Assembly: GCA_036258055.1 (NCBI GenBank)
Contig: DATAEK010000371.1
Span: 1-45,622 of the forward strand
DNA: 45,622 bases
Direction: 5' to 3'
DNA from: DATAEK01 sp036258055
Lineage (GTDB): Bacteria > Acidobacteriota > Vicinamibacteria > Vicinamibacterales > 2-12-FULL-66-21
Below the pieces are notes generated by a model, which ran no database searches, was not told the DNA's origin, and saw only the letters and a program-made list of their open reading frames with translations. A program made the position numbers and the translations under genes. This document shows, piece by piece, positions 38,114 to 45,622 of the stretch (positions are counted from its first letter, which is position 1; each line of letters starts with the position of its first letter).

Positions 38114-38818
38114 TTACGAAGGGGCGACTCGGCCCAGCACCGGTACCGCGACAGCCGAACGGTTGAAGACCTGCTCAAAACCCTGGATCGCCGCGTCCTC
38201 CACCTCAACCATTGGAACGGTCCGGCCGAGAAGGGTCTCGAGCGAGGTGACGCCGCGATCGCGGATGCCGCAAGGGACGATGAAGTCGAAGTGCCCGAGG
38301 TTGGTGGTGACGTTGAAGGCAAACCCGTGGCTGGTGACCCAGCGCGCAATGCGAACACCAATCGCGGCCAGCTTGTCCGGGCCAACCCAGGCGCCGGTGA
38401 GTCCCGGCACCCGTGTCGCGGGGACCCCGAAAGAAGCCGCGGTGTGAATCATGACTTCTTCGAGGTCGCGCACGTAGCGATGCACGTCACAGCGGTCGGG
38501 TTTGAGATCGAGGATCGGATAGCCGACGAGCTGACCCGGGCCGTGATACGTGACGTCCCCGCCGCGACCGGTCTCGAATACGTCGACACCGGCATCTTCG
38601 AGCGTGGCGGGTGACGCGAGGATGTTCGACCGATCGCTGCGCGCCTTGACGCCGAGCGTGATGACTGGTGGATGCTCGAGCAGCAGGAGCTGATCAGGAA
38701 TGCGGCCGGTCTTGCGATCCTCGACGAGCTGCTTCTGCAGCTCCAGTGCGTCGGCGTAGCTGACGACTCCGAGCCGGCGGACTTCGAGCTCGCGCGCCGA
38801 ACTCGGCGTCAGATCCAT
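38114..38818 (-). CDS. lipB: Octanoyl-ACP:protein octanoyltransferase
   Basis: The 234-residue protein has the LipB signature RGGDVTYHGPGQLVGYPILD, catalytic Lys in KLAAIGVRIARWVTSHGFAF and catalytic Cys in IVPCGIRDRGVTSLE. It transfers octanoyl from acyl carrier protein to the lipoyl domain Lys of E2 enzymes, the first step of lipoylation. Its start overlaps the end of the E2 gene by 10 bp, so its expression is tied to the protein it modifies. lipA is not in the window. Confidence 0.96.
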   Translation of the reverse strand: MDLTPSSARELEVRRLGVVSYADALELQKQLVEDRKTGRIPDQLLLLEHPPVITLGVKARSDRSNILASPATLEDAGVDVFETGRGGDVTYHGPGQLVGYPILDLKPDRCDVHRYVRDLEEVMIHTAASFGVPATRVPGLTGAWVGPDKLAAIGVRIARWVTSHGFAFNVTTNLGHFDFIVPCGIRDRGVTSLETLLGRTVPMVEVEDAAIQGFEQVFNRSAVAVPVLGRVAPS

Positions 38819-40122
38819 CCCTCCTCGAACTTCTCGAGGCGCTCCTTCACGAACGACAGGAACCGTCCGGCTTCAGCGCCGTCGATCAGCCGATGGTCGT
38901 AGCCCAGCGTGATGTGGCAGACGGGGCGAATTGCGATGGCGTCGTCGATCACGACGGCGCGCTTCTCGATCCCGCCGACACCGAGAATCGCAACCTGCGG
39001 TTGATTGATGAGCGGCAACCCGTACAGCGCGCCGAAGATCCCGGGATTGGTGATCGTGAACGTTCCGTTCTGCACGTCGTCGGGGCTCAGCTTCTTCGAA
39101 CGGGCGCGCGCCGCGAGATCGTTGATCGCACGGCTGAGGCCGAGGAGGTTCTTCTCGTCGGCGTTGCGGATCACCGGCACGATCAGACCGTTCTCGAGGG
39201 CCACCGCAATCCCGAGGTTGATGTCCTTCTTGTAGACGATGTTGTCGCCGTCGACGGAAGCGTTGACGACCGGGAACTGACGGAGCCCGTCGATCACGGC
39301 CTTGGCGATGAACGCGGTGAACGTCAGTTTCGCGCCGGCCGCGTCGAACTCCGCTTTTCGTTTCTCGCGCAGCGCGCTGACGCGCCCGAAGTTCACCTCG
39401 TACACCGAATACACATGCGGCGACGTGTGTGCGCTGAGCACCATGTGCTCGGCGATCTTCTTGCGCATCACGCTCATCGGTACGATCTGCACGTTCTCGC
39501 CCGGCCGGTAGGCGGGAATGTGAGTCGTCGGAGCTGGACGCGCGGACGCCGCCGCGGCCTGCGCCGCCGCACCCGATTCGATGTAGTCGAGGATGTCGTG
39601 CTTCGTCACCCGACCGCTGATGCCGGTGCCCTGGATCTGCTGGATGTCGACGTTGTGCTCACTGGCGATGCGGCGGACGAGCGGCGATGATTTCTGACGT
39701 CGGAGCTCTTCCTTCGACAGGGGGCCCTGCGGTCTGGGAGGCGCCGCGGGTGCTGGCGCAGCCGCTACCGGTCGTGACGGTTCGGCCTGACCCACCGCCG
39801 CTTCCGGCATCTTCGACGGTGCTCCCACGGCGTCCGTCGAAGGTGCCGGCGCCGGAGCGGCAGCGGCCTCGGCCGCGGCCTCGCCGGCCGCGCCGATCAC
39901 GGCCACCACGCTGTTCACGGGAACCGTCTCCCCTTCCTTGGCCTTGATGTCGGTGAGGACCCCGGCGGCGGGCGACGGGATTTCCGCGTCCACTTTATCT
40001 GTCGAGATCTCGAAGAGCGGCTCGTCGCGATCGACGGCGTCGCCGATCTTCTTGATCCATCGCACGATGGTGCCTTCGGCGATCGACTCGCCCATCTGAG
40101 GCATCACAACGTTGGTCGACAT
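38809..40122 (-). CDS. Dihydrolipoamide acyltransferase E2 of a 2-oxoacid dehydrogenase
   Basis: The 437 residues begin with a single lipoyl domain whose Lys lies in FEISTDKVDAEIPSPAAG, followed by an Ala/Pro linker, a peripheral-subunit-binding domain (SSPLVRRIASEHNVDIQQIQ, GRVTKHDILDYIES) and the catalytic domain ending LGYDHRLIDGAEAGRFL, with the DHRxxDG active-site His. It moves the acyl group from the lipoyl arm to coenzyme A. The E1 subunits and lpd are upstream in the same direction, and lipB overlaps its stop. Whether the complex is pyruvate or branched-chain type cannot be told. GGAG lies about 8 bp before the ATG; a 277-bp repeat array lies just beyond. Confidence 0.94.
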   Translation of the reverse strand: MSTNVVMPQMGESIAEGTIVRWIKKIGDAVDRDEPLFEISTDKVDAEIPSPAAGVLTDIKAKEGETVPVNSVVAVIGAAGEAAAEAAAAPAPAPSTDAVGAPSKMPEAAVGQAEPSRPVAAAPAPAAPPRPQGPLSKEELRRQKSSPLVRRIASEHNVDIQQIQGTGISGRVTKHDILDYIESGAAAQAAAASARPAPTTHIPAYRPGENVQIVPMSVMRKKIAEHMVLSAHTSPHVYSVYEVNFGRVSALREKRKAEFDAAGAKLTFTAFIAKAVIDGLRQFPVVNASVDGDNIVYKKDINLGIAVALENGLIVPVIRNADEKNLLGLSRAINDLAARARSKKLSPDDVQNGTFTITNPGIFGALYGLPLINQPQVAILGVGGIEKRAVVIDDAIAIRPVCHITLGYDHRLIDGAEAGRFLSFVKERLEKFEEGWI

Positions 40123-40130
40123 GACTCAGT

Positions 40131-40407
40131 CTCCAGTCGGTAGTCGGGAGTCGGCAGTCGCAGTCGACAGTCAGTCGGCAGTCGACAGTCAGTCGACAGT
40201 CACAGTCGGCAGTCGACAGTCACAGTCGGCAGTGGCACTCACCAGTCATCAGTCGCGCTCGCCGCTTGTCGACCGTCGACTGACTGCCGCCTGTCGATCG
40301 TCGACTGACTGCCGACTGCGACCGTCGACTGACTGCCGACTGCGACTGACGACTGACGACTGACTGTCGACTGCGACTGACGACTGCCGACTGCCGACTC
40401 CCGACTT
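40131..40407. repeat. Inverted heptamer array between E1-beta and E2
   Basis: The left half (40131-40256) has units like AGTCGGC, AGTCGAC, AGTCACAG; the right half (40268-40406) has their reverse complements, GACTGCC, GACTGAC, GTCGACT. The outer ends are a perfect 19-bp inverted repeat (40142-40160 with 40388-40406). The array fills the intergenic space, from the base before the E1-beta stop (40408) to 8 bp before the E2 ATG (40122). In mRNA it would fold as a long imperfect hairpin. Confidence 0.92.
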
Positions 40408-41382
40408 CTAGTATTCCACCAACTCTTTCGCCGCGGCGACGACCTTCTCGACGTTGGGTAGGAAGGCCGTTTCGAGAGGAGGCGAATACGGCACCGGCGT
40501 GTCGGCCGAGGCGACGCGTTTGATCGGTGCGTCGAGGTACTCGAACGCGTCCTCCGCGATGATCGCCGCGAGCTCTCCGCCGATCCCTCCCGTCAGCGTG
40601 GCCTCGTGCAGCAGCAACGCCCGGCTGGTCTTCGAGACCGACGTCAGAATGGCCTCGCGATCCAGCGGCGCCAGACTGCGGAGGTCGATGACTTCCGCCT
40701 CCACGCCATCTTTTGCCAGCCGGTCAGCAGCCTCGAGCGCGGTGTGCACCATCGCGCCGAATGTGACGATCGACAGATCCTTGCCTTCGCGGCGGAGGGC
40801 CGCCTTTCCGAGCGGCACGATGTAGTCGTCGTCCGGCACATCGTCCTTGATCCGGCGATACAGGAACTTGTGCTCGAAGAAGAGAACCGGATCGTCGTCT
40901 CGAATCGCCGCCTTGAGAAGGCCCTTCGCATCGTAGGCCGTGGACGGTTCGACCATCTTCAACCCCGGCGTGTTGAGGAAGAACGACTCGGGGTTGAGCG
41001 AGTGGAAGGGACCGCCGCCGACACCACCGCCGGACGGACCGCGCACGACAATCGGCACACCAGCGCCGTTCCGATATCGACTGGTCGCGGCGAAGTTCGT
41101 CAGCATGTCGAAGCAGCAGGCGATGAAGTCGATGAACTGGACCTCGGCAACCGGACGCATGCCCATGTAGGACGCGCCGATCGCCGCGCCGACGATGGCC
41201 TGCTCGGAGATCGGCGTATCGAGCACGCGTTGCTCACCGAAGCGATCCTGAAGGCCTTCGGTGACTTTGAACGCGCCGCCGTACACGCCGACGTCTTCGC
41301 CGAGAACGAACACGCGCTCGTCGCGCGCCATCTCATCGAAGAGCGCCTGACGAATGGCTTCGAGGTAGGTCACAACTGCCAT
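40408..41382 (-). CDS. 2-oxoacid dehydrogenase E1 component, beta subunit
   Basis: The 324 residues have the E1-beta layout: LDEMARDERVFVLGEDVG-like start (ALFDEMARDERVFVLGEDVG), VLDTPISEQAIVGAAIGASY, a pyrimidine-binding region PIVVRGPSGGGVGGG, and the C-terminal regulatory fold with LLHEATLTGGIGGELAAI. Together with the alpha subunit it forms the TPP-dependent decarboxylase. Acidobacterial operons of this type serve pyruvate, branched-chain 2-oxoacids or acetoin. The start lies 24 bp after the alpha subunit stop. Confidence 0.94.
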   Translation of the reverse strand: MAVVTYLEAIRQALFDEMARDERVFVLGEDVGVYGGAFKVTEGLQDRFGEQRVLDTPISEQAIVGAAIGASYMGMRPVAEVQFIDFIACCFDMLTNFAATSRYRNGAGVPIVVRGPSGGGVGGGPFHSLNPESFFLNTPGLKMVEPSTAYDAKGLLKAAIRDDDPVLFFEHKFLYRRIKDDVPDDDYIVPLGKAALRREGKDLSIVTFGAMVHTALEAADRLAKDGVEAEVIDLRSLAPLDREAILTSVSKTSRALLLHEATLTGGIGGELAAIIAEDAFEYLDAPIKRVASADTPVPYSPPLETAFLPNVEKVVAAAKELVEY

Positions 41383-41406
41383 CGACTTATGCCTGTCCCC
41401 GCCGAA

Positions 41407-42519
41407 TTATGAGGCGAATGGAGACTTCACGAGCTCGAGCCGCGGCTCCGCGAAGTCGTCTCCTGCGTACACGCCGCGGGTCAGGGTCGCCGGATCCGGC
41501 ATCGGCGACCGTTCCGCCAGATCCGCCTCCTCGGCTGCGTAGCGCTTCGTCATCGTGTCGATCTCATCGAGCTCCTTCGCAGAGACGCTGGACGTCTCGA
41601 GCAACTGGGCGCGGAATCGCGCGATCGGATCCTTCGTCGCCCACTCCTCCAGCATCGGCTTCGGCACGTATCGCGCGTCGTCGTGCTGCGCGTGCCCCTG
41701 CATCCGCATCGTATCCACGCCGATGAGGGCGGCGCCCTCGCCGTTACGGGCGCGGTCCACGAAGCGCTTTGCGACGTCGTAGACGGCCAGGATGTCGTTG
41801 CCGTCCACCATTTCGTGCGGGATGCCGTAGGCGGCGGCGCGCTCGTCGATGCGGGTGATGGCCATCTGCTTGGCGATCGGGGTCGAATACGCGTACTTGT
41901 TGTCTTCCGCAACGACCACCAGGGGCAGCTTTTGAACCGCGGCGAAGTTCAGGCCTTCGTGAAACGCGCCGGTGCTCGTCGCGCCGTCGCCAATCCAGGC
42001 CATCGCCACGAGCGGCTTCCCGCGCATCCGCGCGCCCATCGCGATGCCGGCCGCCACCGGGATCGAGTCGCCGAGCATGCTGATCGGTCCGACGATCACC
42101 GGATCGTCGGCGACGGACGTATCGGCGCCGTCTCGCGACCAGGCGGGCAGGTGCACGATGTGGATGTTGAGATCGCGGCCGCGGGAGTTGGCCTCGCCCT
42201 TGGCCATGTACTGGAGGAAGATCTCTTTCGGCCGTACGCCCATCGTCATCAGCGCGCCCATGTTGCGGATGAGCGGGAGAACCGCGTCGGATCGCCGGAG
42301 GGCGTATGCCGTTCCGACCGACTCGCCTTCCTGACCGAGGCTGCGATACAGCCCCCCGATGACCTTGCTCTGACGAAACAGGATCACCAGCCGCTCCTCG
42401 ATCTCGCGCGCCAGGCGCGCGAAGTAGTACATCTCGAGGCGCTGGGTGCGGGTCAGCGCATCGGACGGTCTCACTTTCGTTGCGGTGGTGGGCATGGCGG
42501 ACGGACTCAGACCTAACAT
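41407..42519 (-). CDS. 2-oxoacid dehydrogenase E1 component, alpha subunit
   Basis: Length is 370 residues from ATG 42519; ATG 42495 would remove eight residues and is equally possible, as neither has a clear Shine-Dalgarno sequence. The TPP motif GDGATSTGAFHEGLNFAAVQ with the later EDNKYAYS is intact, as is GLYRSLGQEGESVG near the N-terminus and the phosphorylation-loop-like MRMQGHAQHDDARY. It decarboxylates a 2-oxoacid and passes the acyl to the E2 lipoyl arm. A repeat array separates it from lpd by 90 bp; the array begins 8 bp upstream of ATG 42519. Confidence 0.94.
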   Translation of the reverse strand: MLGLSPSAMPTTATKVRPSDALTRTQRLEMYYFARLAREIEERLVILFRQSKVIGGLYRSLGQEGESVGTAYALRRSDAVLPLIRNMGALMTMGVRPKEIFLQYMAKGEANSRGRDLNIHIVHLPAWSRDGADTSVADDPVIVGPISMLGDSIPVAAGIAMGARMRGKPLVAMAWIGDGATSTGAFHEGLNFAAVQKLPLVVVAEDNKYAYSTPIAKQMAITRIDERAAAYGIPHEMVDGNDILAVYDVAKRFVDRARNGEGAALIGVDTMRMQGHAQHDDARYVPKPMLEEWATKDPIARFRAQLLETSSVSAKELDEIDTMTKRYAAEEADLAERSPMPDPATLTRGVYAGDDFAEPRLELVKSPFAS

Positions 42520-42527
42520 CTAGGGTT

Positions 42528-42603
42528 CAACAGGTTCTACGTTCTCGGTTCTTCTCTCCGAGAACCTTAGAGCCTCTAGAACCCTGGAACCCTTAGAACC
42601 TCG
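42528..42603. repeat. GGTTCTA/GTTCTCG repeat array between lpd and E1-alpha
   Basis: The left part (42531-42556) has GGTTCAA, GGTTCTA and GTTCTCG units; the right part (42558-42600) has reverse-complement units AGAACC, TAGAACC, GGAACCC. The centre is a perfect 8-bp stem, 42541-42548 with 42558-42565, with a 9-nt loop. Unit sequence and inverted layout match the coaA array at 6720-6837. Confidence 0.82.
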
Positions 42604-42609
42604 AGTGCA

Positions 42610-44028
42610 TTACGCATGGATGGGCGCGCCGTGCGCGGCGTGCGCCGCCTCACCCACGGCTTCCGACATCGTCGGATGCGCGTGAATCGTTCGAATCAGC
42701 TCTTCGACCGTGCACTCGAGCCGCAGGGCGAGCGTTGCTTCGGCAACCAGCTCCGTCGAGCGAGAACCGATCATGTGCACGCCGAGAATCTCGTCGTACT
42801 TCTTGTCGAAGACGATCTTCACGAAGCCTTCGACTTCGCCGGCGATCCGCGCGCGGGCCAGGATCCCGAATTTGAAGGTGCCGATCTTGACGTCGTAGCC
42901 GCGCGCCTGCGCTTCCTTTTCGGTCAGGCCGACGCTCCCGATCTCGGGATCGCAATAGGTGCAGCCGGGAACCTGGTCGTAGTTGATTGGGCGGAATTCC
43001 TTGCCGGCAATCCGCTCGGCAAGGGCGATGCCCTCCGCCGACGAGAGGTGCGCCAGCTGCGGATGACCAGGCTTGTCGAAGGTGATGACGTCGCCGATCG
43101 CGGAGATCCCGGGGACGCTCGTCTTGTACTCGCGATCGACGCGAATGTAGCCGCGGTCCATGGCGAGGCCGGCCTCCTCCGCGCCGAGACCGGTCGAGAC
43201 CGGTCCGCGTCCAGTGGCCACCAGCAGTCGTTCGGCCTTCATCTTCGACGTCTTCCCGTCAGGCGTCTGTGCGTCGATTTCGACGCCCTCTGCGCCGGAC
43301 TTCGCGGACGTGACCTTCGTGCCGGTCAGCACCTTGATCCCTTGTTTCTTGAAGGACCGTTCGAGCTCCGCCGACACCGCTTCGTCCTCGACCGGCACCA
43401 GCCGCGGCAGCAACTCGATGAGGGTCACATCGCTCCCGAACCGGCGGAAGATCGACGCAAACTCGACGCCGACCGCGCCGCTGCCCATGATCACGATCGA
43501 CTTCGGCACCTCGGTCAGGCCGATCGCTTCATCGCTCGTGATGATCCGCTTCCGATCGATCTCGATCCCGGGGACGCTTCGCGCGTAAGAGCCGGTGGCG
43601 ACGATGATTTCCTTTTTGGCGACGAGGGTCTGCTTCTGCCCTTCGGTGATCTCGACCTTGCCCTGGCCGGCGAGCCGGCCGCTGCCCTTGATCCAGTCGA
43701 TCTTGTTCTTCTTGAAGAGCAGCTCGACTCCCCCGGTGAGCCCCTTGACGATCTTGTCCTTGCGGGTCTGGACCTGATTCATGTCGAGGCCGATGGCGGC
43801 CTGGCCGATCGTCAGCCCCCACTCCTTCCAGTCCTGTGCAATTTTGAGCGCGTGGGCGTGCTCGAGGAGCGCTTTGGTCGGAATGCAGCCCCAGTTCAGG
43901 CACGTCCCGCCGAGCGCGGGGGCCCGTTCGACAACCGCCGTCTTCAGTCCGAGCTGCGCGGCTCGGATGGCCGCGACGTACCCGCCCGTCCCCGATCCAA
44001 TCACCACAACGTCGTAGTCATTCGCCAT
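42610..44028 (-). CDS. lpd: Dihydrolipoyl dehydrogenase (E3)
   Basis: The 472 residues have FAD-binding VVVIGSGTGGYVAAIRAAQL, the redox disulfide GGTCLNWGCIPTKALLE, NAD-binding IMGSGAVGVEFASIFRRFG, the second FAD contact VPGISAIGDV, and the catalytic base HAHPTMSEAV. It reoxidises the dihydrolipoyl arm of E2 with NAD+. It is the first gene of the dehydrogenase operon. A small membrane-protein gene lies 9 bp upstream on the same strand and may share the message. Confidence 0.96.
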   Translation of the reverse strand: MANDYDVVVIGSGTGGYVAAIRAAQLGLKTAVVERAPALGGTCLNWGCIPTKALLEHAHALKIAQDWKEWGLTIGQAAIGLDMNQVQTRKDKIVKGLTGGVELLFKKNKIDWIKGSGRLAGQGKVEITEGQKQTLVAKKEIIVATGSYARSVPGIEIDRKRIITSDEAIGLTEVPKSIVIMGSGAVGVEFASIFRRFGSDVTLIELLPRLVPVEDEAVSAELERSFKKQGIKVLTGTKVTSAKSGAEGVEIDAQTPDGKTSKMKAERLLVATGRGPVSTGLGAEEAGLAMDRGYIRVDREYKTSVPGISAIGDVITFDKPGHPQLAHLSSAEGIALAERIAGKEFRPINYDQVPGCTYCDPEIGSVGLTEKEAQARGYDVKIGTFKFGILARARIAGEVEGFVKIVFDKKYDEILGVHMIGSRSTELVAEATLALRLECTVEELIRTIHAHPTMSEAVGEAAHAAHGAPIHA

Positions 44029-44037
44029 ACGAGAGCG

Positions 44038-44295
44038 CTACTGATCCTTCCTGCGGATGGAGGACAACGGCACGAACGACACCGAAGGCGCGGCACCGGG
44101 GGCGGCCGCCGGTTCGGCCTCCGTGGCCTCGCCGGGGTCGAGGCGCGCCACCTGCGAGCGCAACCGTGTGTAATCGTAACGAAGCTCCCAGTACGACTGG
44201 GTGAGCGCGTCCAGTTTCCGGGACAGCCGCCGGACGGACACCAGGGCCCACCCCGCACCGAGCAGGCCTAGAGCCGCGAGCAGCCAGACCACCAC
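44038..44295 (-). CDS. Small membrane-anchored coiled-coil protein
   Basis: I do not recognise a family. The 85 residues have one N-terminal membrane helix (VVWLLAALGLLGAGWALVSV), a basic patch (RRLSRKL), a likely coiled coil (LDALTQSYWELRYDYTRLRS) and an Ala/Pro-rich tail ending IRRKDQ. The start is GTG and there is no clear Shine-Dalgarno sequence. The 9-bp gap to lpd suggests joint transcription. The composition and positive flank after the helix suggest a type I-like orientation with the coiled coil in the cytoplasm. Confidence 0.7.
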   Translation of the reverse strand: MVVWLLAALGLLGAGWALVSVRRLSRKLDALTQSYWELRYDYTRLRSQVARLDPGEATEAEPAAAPGAAPSVSFVPLSSIRRKDQ

Positions 44296-44353
44296 AACCG
44301 ACGTACCTTACCGGTTCGGTTCAAAGGGTGTCAATGGAGCCCCGGGCCCCTGA

Positions 44354-44359
44354 TACAAT
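44354..44359 (+). promoter_or_regulatory. Extended -10 box of the sigma-54 response regulator gene
   Basis: TGATACAAT at 44351-44359 fits the extended -10 form (TGn before TACAAT, a 5/6 match). It lies 13 bp before the ATG, giving a very short leader. The -35 region is weak (GTGTCA at 44328-44333). Confidence 0.5.
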
Positions 44360-44372
44360 CCTCTCCGAGCCG

Positions 44373-45622
<1,250 letters not shown>

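Noticed and set aside
42616..44271. 551-codon plus-strand open frame opposite lpd
   Set aside because: Charged, low-pattern antisense shadow of an unmistakable dihydrolipoyl dehydrogenase.

Overview
The window is GC-rich, densely coded bacterial DNA. Its gene content fits a Gram-negative-type cell of the phylum Acidobacteriota, probably class Vicinamibacteria. The grounds are the TonB-dependent receptor C-terminus, the HpnC/HpnD/HpnE squalene route, a Stk-type kinase relative with one C-terminal membrane helix, the LolA-like/MMPL/beta-barrel trio, and intergenic short-repeat arrays of a kind I associate with that group. This placement is inference from gene content; there is no rRNA or tRNA gene in the window. 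I recognise no prophage, integrase, transposase or CRISPR array.

Layout. 1-553: end of a TonB-dependent receptor with a three-hairpin 3' region and a strong terminator. 585-6710 (minus): a probable operon running coaA, a two-domain rhodanese, an M20 dipeptidase, a lipoprotein with calcium-loop-like repeats, a HAD phosphatase, a Yip1-like membrane protein and a PHP-domain protein. 6711-7169: two kinds of repeat DNA. 7170-8191: a membrane protein translationally coupled to a winged-helix regulator. 8246-11447: a Nudix hydrolase, a secreted GH2 glycosidase and a metallo-beta-lactamase-fold hydrolase. 11449-15970 (minus): a LolA-like/MMPL/beta-barrel envelope transport operon with a promoter carrying a TetR-type palindrome. 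16101-16316: a short glutaredoxin-like selenoprotein gene with an in-frame TGA. 16358-19750: thioesterase, a double-length ThyX, peptide deformylase, a second copy of the dispersed repeat, and a zinc-ribbon Nudix protein. 19914-26522: a lipoprotein, a LacD-type aldolase, then a minus-strand operon cobO-hpnC-hpnD-hpnE-thiI for squalene (hopanoid precursor) synthesis. 26566-27719: mutY and mutT, a GO-repair pair. 27706-34530: YgfZ, alpha/beta hydrolase, an orphan pntAA with an FHA protein, a glyoxalase-II-like hydrolase, a CDP-alcohol phosphatidyltransferase, a receiver protein and threonine dehydratase. 34555-38013: a predicted pseudokinase, an SDR, a degenerate malate dehydrogenase-like protein and an ECF-type sigma factor. 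38114-44028 (minus): a complete 2-oxoacid dehydrogenase operon lpd-E1alpha-E1beta-E2-lipB. 44373-end: a sigma-54-dependent response regulator, cut by the window edge.

Four things stand out. (1) A UPYT-type selenoprotein at 16101-16316, which standard gene calling breaks at the TGA. (2) Two copies (6909-7126 and 19000-19219) of a roughly 220-bp element with inverted ends and GGGG-N-GGGGCCCC hairpins. Both copies sit between divergent genes. (3) Six short tandem-repeat arrays, mostly of 7-bp period and with several unrelated unit sequences, each at or close upstream of a start codon. Three of them (coaA, pdhC, pdhA) are built as inverted repeats. (4) Three enzymes whose active-site signatures are altered: the tandem ThyX with its signature split between halves, a kinase lacking the VAIK lysine and the DFG aspartate, and an MDH-fold protein lacking its catalytic His, Asp and Arg.
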